This document shows positions 1 through 6,395 of a stretch of DNA of 6,395 bases, piece by piece. The notes under the pieces are model-generated. The model saw only the letters and a list, made by a program, of their open reading frames with translations, ran no database searches and had not been told where the DNA came from. Position numbers and translations under genes: made by a program. The stretch comes from Bacteroidota bacterium (GTDB taxonomy: Bacteria; Bacteroidota; Bacteroidia; J057): contig RFHL01000229.1 of the NCBI GenBank assembly GCA_003696875.1, positions 1 through 6,395 on the forward strand. Reading direction: 5' to 3'. The first letter of the stretch is position 1; the number at the start of each line of letters is the position of its first letter.

Positions 1-1
1 C

Positions 2-2335
2 TACCTTTCCACCGTCCTCACCCTGACCCTGCTGGCCCTCAAGCCCACAGAGACCTCCCGGGCCTGCGGCTGGTATATGGAGGATATCCTCCTGCAGTAT
101 TCCTTTCTGGACCCTGCCACCACGCAGCTACCGGATTTTAGCCCGCTCTTTCTGAGTGTGGACCGCTTTTACGACTTCAGCTGGACCGAGTCCAGCTTCC
201 GGCAGCGCGACAACCTGAGTGAGTGGCACACCTACTTCAAGGAGAAAGTCCCGCGTGAAGCCATCGCCGAGGTCGTATACCGCTGGCCGGTCGAGGACCT
301 CGTGGCCGTCAAGGAGTGGGTGGACAGCAAAGGCAAGAAGTCCCCCCCGGCCGACTCTGCCCAAAACCAGCCCCTGGTGCAATTCTGGAAAGAAGAGCGC
401 TGGAGCGTGCCCATCTGCTACCTCGAGTTTGCCAAGCGCTGCGAGCCCCACGCCACCCGCAACCAAGACCTGGGCGACTGGGACATCTACGATGATGAAG
501 GGCCTGCAACAAACGACATGATGGCCCTCATTGCCGAGGGCGAGCTCCGCTATGCAGAGACCAAGGACGACTTTATCAAGCTGCGCTACGCCTATCAGGT
601 CGTGCGCCTCGCCCACTATGCTGGGCTGTACAAAGACTGCGTACAGCTCTATGACCGGTTGGTGACACCGCTCGGCTCGGTCGAGAGTCTGATCCATGAC
701 TGGGCCCTCGGACACAAGGCCGGGGCCCTCATGGCCCTGGGGCAGTCCGTCGAGGCCAACTACCTCTTTTCCCGGGTCTTTGAGCGCTCGGCCGTCAAGC
801 GGGTGCCCGCCTGGATGAGCTTCTCGGTGCAGGATGATGCCGAGTGGGAAGCGCTGCTGGCGCGCTGCGCCGATGACCACGAGCGGGCCACCCTCTACCT
901 GATGCGGGGCATTGATTACTATGCCCGCACCCTGGAGGAAATGGAAAACATTCTGGCCCTGGACCCTGGCTCCCCTTACCTGGCCCTGCTGATGGCCCGC
1001 GAGATCAACAAGGTAGAAAGTGACCTCCTGGCCTGGGATTTCGACTTTGAGTTTCCCATTGAGCAGCGATACGAAGGGCAGGAAGTGGACAAGGCTCATG
1101 CCTACCGGCTTGAGCTACAAGCATTTGCCCGAAAGGTCATCAGCGCGGGGCAGGCCCCGCAACCGGATTTCTGGGCCCTCTGCGACGCCTGGCTGTCCTT
1201 CCTGGGCAGTGATTTTGGCGAAGCCGAGCGTCGCCTGGCGGCGCTGGTGCGCAGCACCCAAGATCCCGTCATCCGGCGGCAGGCCGAGCTCTTTCAGTGG
1301 GTGGTGCAGGTGAGCGCGCTCGAGGCACTGCCTAAGGCGACCGAGAGCCGGCTCTATGACCAGTGGGCCGCCATGGACTTTGGGGATGATCCCCATGCGC
1401 TCAAGGAAAAAGCCGAGATGTACATGCGGGGGGCCTTTGCCCGACTCTATGAGCAGGCCGGCGAAACCGGTAAGGCCTACCTCTGTCGCAGGACCTTTGA
1501 GGACCTCGTCTACCGGCCGCAGCCCGCGGTCGTCGATGACCTGCTGCTATGGCTGGACCGGGTCAAGGCCGAGGGAGGAACCTCCTTTGACCGCTACCTA
1601 AGTAAGGAGCGGCTGGGGGTAGCCGACCCCGAACCCCAATTGCTGGAGATGAAGGGCACCATGGCCATGGCCATGGGCCACTGGGCGCAAGCCCGCGGTT
1701 TTTATGAGCGCGTCCCCCAGGCTGTCCGGGAGGCCAGTCCGGGCTTTGCCCTGGGGACAGACCCCTTCATGGCCCTGAACATTGACTGTATCAATTGCTT
1801 TGAGGGCACCGACAAGACCCACACGCGCCTGTCGCTAGCCAAAGAACTGGCAGAATTGACCCAGGCCATCCGGCGGGACTCCCTCCCCGCAGCCCTCTTT
1901 GATCTCGGAACGGCCATCTACAACATCAGCTACTTTGGGCCCGCCTGGCGGGGTACCGCCTATTTTCGTAGCAGCAGCGACTGGGGCTATACCGCCGAAG
2001 TCCTGCACCCGCTCTACGCCCAGACGTCCCAGCGCACCCTGGCCGAGGAGGCCATGTATCAGGCCGAGGCCTGTTTCCTGGCGGCGATGCGCCGGTCAAG
2101 TGATCCGGAGTTTTCGGCCAAGGCGGCCTTTATGGCCGGCAAGTGCGCCCAAAACCGCTATTACCTCGATGGGTACAGCGACGAAAACATCGACGAGGTC
2201 TGGGAGGTCAAACCCCGGTACCGGGACCCTATTAACCAACTGATCGACCAATACGGCAACACCCGCTTCTTTGAGCAGGCCAAGCGCGAATGCGCCTACC
2301 TCGATATGTACACCTGGCTGCGCAACAACCGGTAG
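2..2335 (+). CDS. Large exported helical-repeat (TPR-like) protein, 5' end outside window
   Basis: The frame is open from base 2 to the TAG at 2333-2335, giving 777 visible residues. The ATG at 77 is internal, because the codons before it encode a hydrophobic stretch (TVLTLTLLAL) and then SRA-CGW, which reads as the end of a signal peptide. The true start is therefore left of the window. Cleavage after SRA fits signal peptidase I; Cys22 follows directly, but SRAC is a poor lipobox, so lipoprotein status is unlikely. The rest is alpha-helical with degenerate TPR-like pairs near visible residues 191-221, 234-263 and 388-419, plus a later one around the MAMAMGHWAQARGFYERV stretch. A conserved-looking FAKRCEP segment sits near residue 143. 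It resembles large uncharacterised Bacteroidota proteins that begin with a mature ACG motif; this is from memory. Periplasmic or surface location and a scaffolding role are inference. No enzymatic motif is visible. It shares its strand with the propeller gene 117 bp downstream. Confidence 0.88.
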   Translation, partial: YLSTVLTLTLLALKPTETSRACGWYMEDILLQYSFLDPATTQLPDFSPLFLSVDRFYDFSWTESSFRQRDNLSEWHTYFKEKVPREAIAEVVYRWPVEDLVAVKEWVDSKGKKSPPADSAQNQPLVQFWKEERWSVPICYLEFAKRCEPHATRNQDLGDWDIYDDEGPATNDMMALIAEGELRYAETKDDFIKLRYAYQVVRLAHYAGLYKDCVQLYDRLVTPLGSVESLIHDWALGHKAGALMALGQSVEANYLFSRVFERSAVKRVPAWMSFSVQDDAEWEALLARCADDHERATLYLMRGIDYYARTLEEMENILALDPGSPYLALLMAREINKVESDLLAWDFDFEFPIEQRYEGQEVDKAHAYRLELQAFARKVISAGQAPQPDFWALCDAWLSFLGSDFGEAERRLAALVRSTQDPVIRRQAELFQWVVQVSALEALPKATESRLYDQWAAMDFGDDPHALKEKAEMYMRGAFARLYEQAGETGKAYLCRRTFEDLVYRPQPAVVDDLLLWLDRVKAEGGTSFDRYLSKERLGVADPEPQLLEMKGTMAMAMGHWAQARGFYERVPQAVREASPGFALGTDPFMALNIDCINCFEGTDKTHTRLSLAKELAELTQAIRRDSLPAALFDLGTAIYNISYFGPAWRGTAYFRSSSDWGYTAEVLHPLYAQTSQRTLAEEAMYQAEACFLAAMRRSSDPEFSAKAAFMAGKCAQNRYYLDGYSDENIDEVWEVKPRYRDPINQLIDQYGNTRFFEQAKRECAYLDMYTWLRNNR

Positions 2336-2452
2336 GTTCGACCAGGTTCAGGCCCTCTTTTGACAAAGATCGAAATGCTGCCTCATTCCGAGCCTGTTGC
2401 AGTGTGTCCCCTCAATCTTTTGTCTCGCTTCTCGCCTCTAACCTCTCCACAT

Positions 2453-3520
2453 ATGACGGACTACTCTCGCCGACAGTTTATTCGCCGCAGCGCTACTGCG
2501 GCAGGCTTAGCGGCCCTCAGCCCCGCCTTTTCCTTCCACATCCTAAAAGCAAAGCCCCGCCTCGAGGAACAAGTACTCGGGCATGGGGGCTTTCGGTACC
2601 GGGTAGAGACAGGCTGGGGTAACCTGGATCCCGGGCAGTTTCCGGTAAACAACTGCCACGAGATGGTCATGGACAGGGAAAAGCGGCTTATCATGATCAC
2701 CGATGAGGTCAAAAACAACATCCTCATCTACGACAAATCAGGCAAACTCCTGGACAGCTGGGGACACGAATTCCCGGGTGGTCATGGGCTCACCCTCTGG
2801 GACGCCAATGGCGAGGAGTTTTTGTTTATCTGCGATCCAAATTTGGGCAAGGTCTTCAAGACCACCCTGGACGGTAAGATTCTGCTGACGCTGGGGCATC
2901 CCAGCGAAGTGGGGGCCTACGAGGCCGATTGGGCCTTCAAGCCCACCGAGACAGCAATCGGCCCTAACGGGGACATCTATGTAGCCGACGGGTACGGCTC
3001 CAACTGGATGCTGCAATACACCGCCGAGGGCGAGTTCATCCGCAAGTTTGGGGGCCGTGGCAATGCCGACGATCAGTTTCTGACGGTTCATGGTGTAGCC
3101 GTGGACCGGCGGCACGCAGGCTCCCCCACCCTTCTTTGCACCTCCCGCACCCACAATGCCTTCAAGCGTTTTACCCTCGATGGCCAATACCTCGGAACGC
3201 TCTTCTTGCCAGGGGCCTACGTATGCCGACCGGTGATCCACGGTGACTACCTCTACGCCGGGGTCTGCTGGTCACGGTTGAGATACCTCAACCAAACCGA
3301 CAACTCCGGTTTCGTTACCATTATAGATAAGAACGACAAGGTGGTGTCCAATCCAGGGGGAACCAAGCCTACCTATCGCAAGGGCGAATTGCAGCTTATG
3401 GTACAATCAGACCCTGTCTTCAAACACTGCCACGACGTGTGCGTCGATGACGACGAAAATATCTACGTCTGCCAGTGGAACGCTGGTCAAACCTATCCCA
3501 TCAAGCTGCATCGGGTATAG
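2453..3520 (+). CDS. Tat-exported NHL/six-bladed beta-propeller protein, PAL-like fold
   Basis: The product has 355 residues. The ATG at 2453 is chosen because a twin-arginine signal follows at once: SRRQFIRR at residues 5-12, then a hydrophobic stretch to about residue 30. An in-frame TTG at 2360 would bury that signal. The mature part shows repeated NHL-type blade motifs such as NGDIYVADGYG (172-182), GEFIRKFGGRG (193-203) and ENIYVCQWNAG (335-345). The arrangement resembles the propeller of peptidyl-alpha-hydroxyglycine alpha-amidating lyase (PAL). His111 (GGHGL), Tyr181 (DGYG), His213 (TVHGV) and His327-Asp328 (HCHDV) fall in the order and roughly the spacing of PAL's zinc histidines and catalytic Tyr. 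The PAL catalytic Arg is not evident, so lyase activity is doubtful. Export folded through Tat would fit a metal-loaded propeller. The substrate is unknown. The ending TYPIKLHRV looks like a natural C-terminus. No convincing promoter is seen in 2336-2452, so it may be read through from the upstream gene. Confidence 0.88.
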   Translation: MTDYSRRQFIRRSATAAGLAALSPAFSFHILKAKPRLEEQVLGHGGFRYRVETGWGNLDPGQFPVNNCHEMVMDREKRLIMITDEVKNNILIYDKSGKLLDSWGHEFPGGHGLTLWDANGEEFLFICDPNLGKVFKTTLDGKILLTLGHPSEVGAYEADWAFKPTETAIGPNGDIYVADGYGSNWMLQYTAEGEFIRKFGGRGNADDQFLTVHGVAVDRRHAGSPTLLCTSRTHNAFKRFTLDGQYLGTLFLPGAYVCRPVIHGDYLYAGVCWSRLRYLNQTDNSGFVTIIDKNDKVVSNPGGTKPTYRKGELQLMVQSDPVFKHCHDVCVDDDENIYVCQWNAGQTYPIKLHRV

Positions 3521-4823
3521 CGAGAACAGCCTCGGCCGGGGCTACCGGCTCAGGAGCCGGGGTCTGGTCTTTGGCAAATTCGGCCTGTACGGCCTCCACA
3601 CTAGTGCCCCCGGCCTTCAGAATCTGGGGCAAGGCCTCGGCGATGACGGCAAGGACGCCTACAATATCGGCCTGCTGCAGATGACGGGTAAGCGTGAGCC
3701 GCATACCCGTCCGGAGCCGGGGTACACTAGGAAAGACCGAAAGGTTGACAAAGTAGCCTGCTTCCATCAGACGGTGCATGAGTTGGAAACCGCCTTCGTG
3801 GGCGCCGACTTCTACAAAAGCAATGGGCGAGGACAGATTTGGGTAGAGCGGCACCCCCATTTCGGTGGCATAATGCCGCATCCACTTGAGTCGCTGCTGA
3901 AGCTCGGCCTGCATGACCGGCAGTTCGGGGGAGAGATGTACCCGTGCCGAGGCCATACCGGCACCCAGCATCGCGGGCTGCAGGGGCCCGCCAAAGATCA
4001 GGGTACTTCCCAGGGTACGCACTTCCTGCTTCATTTCCTGGTTGGGGAAAATGATGGCCCCACCACCGGCAGCGAAGCTTTTGTTCAGCGAGGCGGTCAT
4101 GATCACGCGCGGGTGGCCACTGAGCCAGGAGTTGACATACCCGGAGCCGTAAGGCCCCGTCCAACTGATCCCGTGTGCATCGTCCATGTAGAGCCAGAGA
4201 TTGTCATAGGCCTCCAGCAGCCGCATCAGGCCCGGCAAGGGCGCCAGATCGCCATACATGGAGTAGACCCCGTCGCCAAAGTACCAGATCTTTCGATATT
4301 TGTTTTGCAGCTTGTTCAAGCGGTTTTCGAGCATGTCGAGGCGACTGTGCCGGATCAGCTCAATGTGCACCCCCCGGGCTCGTAGCAGTTGGATGGCCAT
4401 CCCCAGACTCGCGTGGGCCTGGTGGTCCATGATGACCGCATCGCTGTCCTTGACGACCAGCGGCACCGCAGCCAGGTGGCCGAGGGTGGTGGTCGGCGTC
4501 ACGAGGGCGGGCGCACCAAACATTCGGGATAGGAGCGCTTCGTATTCTTCATACAAACCCAACTCCATAAAGGTCCGGGAAGAAGAAAACTGGGTCCCAT
4601 ACCGGCCGATGGCCTCCGCAGAGGCGACTTTCAGGCGGGTATCCATCTCCAGGCCCAGATAGCTGCAAGACCCGAAATGTACCAGTTCACGACCTTGGAC
4701 CTGTATGGTACGGCCCTCTAGCCGCTCATTCTCGGTGCGGAGGTGCGCCACTCCTTCCCGGATACCCCGGGAGATGTTTTCCATGGCCGAGGTCAGATTT
4801 TGCCCGTTTCTGGTGGTAGTCAT
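3501..4823 (-). CDS. PLP-dependent alpha-oxoamine synthase family protein (AONS/SPT-like)
   Basis: A 440-residue fold-type I PLP enzyme of the family containing 8-amino-7-oxononanoate synthase, 2-amino-3-ketobutyrate CoA ligase, 5-aminolevulinate synthase and serine palmitoyltransferase. These condense an amino acid with an acyl thioester and release CO2. Visible motifs are GSCSYLGL (51-58, matching the family NYLGL), the cofactor-stacking His137 in AHAS, DDAHG with Asp214 and His217, the Schiff-base Lys248 in TASLNKSF, and Arg375 in GMRLTLT, the likely carboxylate-binding Arg. The His217-Lys248 spacing of 31 matches serine palmitoyltransferase. The substrate cannot be assigned: serine (sphingolipid) or cysteate (sulfonolipid) would suit Bacteroidota, but no pathway neighbour is present. 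The start at 4823 places the family N-terminus at once. An upstream in-frame ATG at 5063 adds 80 residues unlike the family and would overlap the divergent gene. The last 20 residues are Ala/Pro-rich, and the 3' end overlaps the convergent propeller gene by 20 bp. Confidence 0.9.
   Translation of the reverse strand: MTTTRNGQNLTSAMENISRGIREGVAHLRTENERLEGRTIQVQGRELVHFGSCSYLGLEMDTRLKVASAEAIGRYGTQFSSSRTFMELGLYEEYEALLSRMFGAPALVTPTTTLGHLAAVPLVVKDSDAVIMDHQAHASLGMAIQLLRARGVHIELIRHSRLDMLENRLNKLQNKYRKIWYFGDGVYSMYGDLAPLPGLMRLLEAYDNLWLYMDDAHGISWTGPYGSGYVNSWLSGHPRVIMTASLNKSFAAGGGAIIFPNQEMKQEVRTLGSTLIFGGPLQPAMLGAGMASARVHLSPELPVMQAELQQRLKWMRHYATEMGVPLYPNLSSPIAFVEVGAHEGGFQLMHRLMEAGYFVNLSVFPSVPRLRTGMRLTLTRHLQQADIVGVLAVIAEALPQILKAGGTSVEAVQAEFAKDQTPAPEPVAPAEAVLAIPDAA
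3545..3560. terminator. Possible hairpin terminator at the convergent gene ends
   Basis: CCGGCT (3545-3550) pairs with AGCCGG (3555-3560) around the loop CAGG; one further C-G pair could form inside the loop. It lies 24 bp past the propeller gene's stop and inside the Ala/Pro-rich tail codons of the opposing synthase gene. No U-run follows on either strand, so if it ends transcription it is not a classical intrinsic terminator. The Pro/Ala/Glu codons alone could produce it. Confidence 0.2.
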
Positions 4824-4867
4824 AGCTGAAGGAGGTAAAAAGGGTGGAACAAGCATGGTAACTGCCG

Positions 4868-4894
4868 TAAACCTACGCCTCGCCTTGCCGACAA
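4868..4894 (-). promoter_or_regulatory. Weak candidate promoter for the alpha-oxoamine synthase
   Basis: Read on the minus strand, a TTG (4894-4892) is followed after 16 bp by TAGGTTTA (4875-4868). This matches the Bacteroidota -7 box TAnnTTTG except for the final base. The spacing is slightly short. The position would give a leader of roughly 40 nt before the ATG at 4823. It is the best candidate I found upstream of this gene, but it is not strong. Confidence 0.25.
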
Positions 4895-4914
4895 GAAAGG
4901 GAGGAAAAACCCAC

Positions 4915-5010
4915 TTTGTACCAGTGAAAGCGCCTACGCCCCCGGCCCATCCTTTGCCCAGGGGAATATTTTTGCCCAAAAAACCATTCGAAGTCCTAAA
5001 TTTGTACCAG
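4915..5010. repeat. Direct repeat TTTGTACCAG, two copies
   Basis: TTTGTACCAG occurs at 4915-4924 and again at 5001-5010, 86 bp apart start to start. The second copy covers the TTTG of the -7 box and the predicted transcription start of the rightward gene. Shorter pairs also occur in the region: TTTGCCCA at 4953-4960 and 4971-4978, and CCTACGCC at 4872-4879 and 4933-4940. The repeats are directly visible; a regulatory role is inference. Confidence 0.45.
4971..5004 (+). promoter_or_regulatory. Predicted Bacteroidota-type promoter for the gene at 5040
   Basis: The -33 element TTTG lies at 4971-4974 and the -7 element TAAATTTG at 4997-5004, with 22 bp between. The -7 box matches TAnnTTTG at every defined position, and the spacing lies within the range known for the primary sigma factor of this phylum. 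The transcript would start near 5010, leaving a leader of about 30 nt. The -33 box sits inside a small inverted repeat, TTTTTG-CC-CAAAAA (4969-4982), which could be a regulator site or chance. Confidence 0.6.
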
Positions 5011-5039
5011 CCTCTCCTGCCCTCCTTTGCTTTCCCTAC

Positions 5040-6395
5040 ATGAAAAATCGTACCCTTTGGCAACTATGGAGCCTCCTGACGGAGGCTGAGCAGGTACATA
5101 TGGGGCAATGGCTCCAGACCGAGCTGGGCGAAACCCAGGTATATATTCAACGCCTGTACCGCTGCCTCCTGGGACAGACCACAGCTCCGACCCCGGCGGC
5201 CCTCTGGCAGGCCCTTTATCCCGATGCGCCCTTTAACGATGACCGGCTCCGCAAATTGATGCGCGATCTTAGCCAGTGGTTGGAGGTATACCTGGCCACG
5301 CGCACCTTCCTGGCTGATCCCGAAGCCCGAGACCGGTACTTACTCCGTGGCATCAGCCAGCGAGGCGGCAAAGCCTTGTTTGAACACCTCTTGCGCCGGA
5401 TATGGCGCAGGCACAGCCGCCGGCCGGATCGCTCAGCGGCCTTTTTCCGGCAGCAATTCCTGCTGGAGACCGAGCAGTGGGAGCATCAGCTTTCCCATCA
5501 CTATCAGGCCGCCATCGACCCGGCACCACTGCAGCGCGCCCTGGAGCGCTGGTGGCTCCATGAGCGGATGGAGCTTCTCTGCCTGGAGGCCGCCCAGGCG
5601 CACCGGCAAGGTAGCTCCGTTACCCTCAACGACCCTCTCCTATCCTATGCCCAGGCACAGGCAACCTCGGCCAACCTGCCTGCCCTGCGCCTGTACCTGG
5701 AGGTGTACCACCTCCTGAGAGGCGACAGCGACAAGGACGCCCAGGTCGTCCGGGAACAGCTGCAAGCCGTCGGATCCCAGATCCAGGCCCATGAGCAACG
5801 CAACCTCCTCAACCTCCTCCTCAACTACCACATCGGCGCTCTCAATGCTGCCGAGAGTGATCTGCATGCCCGGGAGATCCTGAACCTTTACCAATGGGGC
5901 CTCGAAGCCAGAATCCTCCTCCGGGATGGACATCTGGCCTGGAATCAGTACAAAAACATCCTCACCATCAGCCTGCGGCTGAGGATGCCAGACGTCGCCT
6001 GGGCTTACCTCCACGACCTGCGCCCACTCCTGCCCCAGGAACTGCGCGAAGACGCCTATCAATTCAACCTAGGGCAGTACTACTTCTCTCAGGGGCGCTT
6101 TGCCGAGGTGATTGCCACCTATCGTGAGCAGCGCTTTGCGCTGCCTTTGTATGATGTACAAGCCCGTGCTTACCTGCTGCAGGCCCACTACGAACAGGAG
6201 GGCCCAGGGACCGAATGGCTTATTTCCATGACCGAGTCGGCCCTGCGCTATGTGCGGGAGCAACAGCTCCCGCCCCTCCATCAAAAAGGCTATCAGAACT
6301 TCTTCCGCCTGCTGCGGCGGCTGATGGCGGCCTCCACCCCGGCGGCCATCGGCCGCCTCACCCGCATTTTGCCCGAAACCCAACCCCTGCCCCAC
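5040..6395 (+). CDS. Uncharacterised alpha-helical TPR-like protein, 3' end outside window
   Basis: An ATG at 5040 opens a frame with no stop up to the right edge, giving 452 residues (MKNRTLWQLWSLL onward); the C-terminus is missing. There is no signal peptide or membrane segment, so it is probably cytoplasmic. The sequence is rich in Leu, Gln, Arg and aromatic residues and reads as helix after helix. A TPR-like pair is visible around residues 339-386 (AYQFNLGQYYFSQGRF, then ARAYLLQAHYEQEG). The N-terminal third, with LWQALYPDAPFNDDRLRKLM at 55-74, resembles uncharacterised Saprospiria proteins of about 500 residues; this is recalled, not searched. A protein-interaction role is inferred from the solenoid character only. 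It is transcribed divergently from the synthase, behind a good Bacteroidota-type promoter about 35 bp upstream. There is no Shine-Dalgarno; the leader just before the ATG is almost pure pyrimidine. No catalytic motif is recognised. Confidence 0.82.
   Translation, partial: MKNRTLWQLWSLLTEAEQVHMGQWLQTELGETQVYIQRLYRCLLGQTTAPTPAALWQALYPDAPFNDDRLRKLMRDLSQWLEVYLATRTFLADPEARDRYLLRGISQRGGKALFEHLLRRIWRRHSRRPDRSAAFFRQQFLLETEQWEHQLSHHYQAAIDPAPLQRALERWWLHERMELLCLEAAQAHRQGSSVTLNDPLLSYAQAQATSANLPALRLYLEVYHLLRGDSDKDAQVVREQLQAVGSQIQAHEQRNLLNLLLNYHIGALNAAESDLHAREILNLYQWGLEARILLRDGHLAWNQYKNILTISLRLRMPDVAWAYLHDLRPLLPQELREDAYQFNLGQYYFSQGRFAEVIATYREQRFALPLYDVQARAYLLQAHYEQEGPGTEWLISMTESALRYVREQQLPPLHQKGYQNFFRLLRRLMAASTPAAIGRLTRILPETQPLPH

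Larger units (their letters stand above)
4824..5039. other. Divergent intergenic region with control elements for both flanking genes
   Basis: This 216-bp stretch separates two start codons facing away from each other. It holds the strong rightward promoter, the weak leftward one, and short repeats. Frames crossing it (leftward from 5063, rightward 4705-5043) have no family resemblance and are treated as chance. The right half has an AT-rich patch (about 4965-5004) that stands out in otherwise GC-rich DNA. No structured RNA or riboswitch is recognised. Confidence 0.6.

Noticed and set aside
128..1099. 323-residue open frame on the minus strand
   Set aside because: Entirely antisense to the exported helical-repeat gene; the composition (Gly/Val/Leu/His) is what the complement of GC-rich coding DNA gives, and no domain is visible.
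2214..2225. Perfect 12-bp palindrome CCCGGTACCGGG
   Set aside because: It lies within coding sequence as ordinary Pro-Arg-Tyr-Arg codons, with no second copy; probably chance in GC-rich DNA.
2360..2452. TTG start 31 codons upstream for the propeller protein
   Set aside because: It would place the twin-arginine motif at residue 36 behind unrelated residues; the ATG at 2453 puts SRRQF at residue 5, as expected.
2336..2452. Promoter for the propeller gene (TTTTG at 2358-2362 and 2418-2422)
   Set aside because: No TAnnTTTG box, and the two TTTG-like elements are 60 bp apart, too far to be a -33/-7 pair.
3447..4385. 312-residue open frame on the plus strand
   Set aside because: Antisense to the alpha-oxoamine synthase, whose catalytic motifs are intact; it also begins inside the propeller gene in another frame and has no recognisable motif.
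4831..4859. Shine-Dalgarno-like GGAGGT followed by an ATG at 4855-4857 on the plus strand
   Set aside because: The gap of about 18 bp is too long, and the reading frame that follows is a chance frame ending at 5043 with no family features.
4824..5063. 80-residue N-terminal extension of the synthase from the ATG at 5063
   Set aside because: The added residues resemble nothing in the family, cover the promoter region and would overlap the start of the divergent gene by 24 bp. The start at 4823 matches the family.
5801..5826. Tandem AACCTCCTC-like repeat in the rightmost gene
   Set aside because: It simply encodes the helical stretch NLLNLLLN and does not extend beyond it.

Overview
The window looks like chromosomal DNA from a GC-rich member of the Bacteroidota, most likely the Saprospiria (Lewinella-like). 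This rests on three things. The two helical-repeat proteins at the edges resemble lineage-restricted Bacteroidota families. None of the three visible start codons has a Shine-Dalgarno sequence. One intergenic region carries an exact Bacteroidota-type -7 box (TAnnTTTG) with an upstream TTTG. The taxonomic placement is inference from memory; no search was run.

Layout, left to right. (1) A large exported helical-repeat protein on the + strand. It runs in from the left edge, with the end of its signal peptide visible, and stops at 2335. (2) After a 117-bp gap, a Tat-exported NHL/six-bladed beta-propeller protein on the + strand (2453-3520). (3) A PLP-dependent alpha-oxoamine synthase on the - strand (3501-4823), whose 3' end overlaps the propeller gene by 20 bp. 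(4) A 216-bp divergent intergenic region with a good promoter for the rightmost gene, a weak one for the synthase, and a 10-bp direct repeat. (5) A cytoplasmic, alpha-helical, TPR-like protein on the + strand starting at 5040. It stays open to the right edge, so its C-terminus is missing.

The four genes do not form an obvious pathway. Two are predicted to leave the cytoplasm (1 by Sec, 2 by Tat). The synthase is a lipid- or cofactor-type condensing enzyme with no pathway neighbour in view, and gene 4 has no recognised function. I see no mobile element, CRISPR array, rRNA, tRNA or phage gene, and no clear new multigene system. The more unusual points are the propeller protein, which keeps a PAL-like metal triad but seems to lack the catalytic arginine; the pyrimidine-rich leaders before all three start codons; and the overlapping convergent gene ends.
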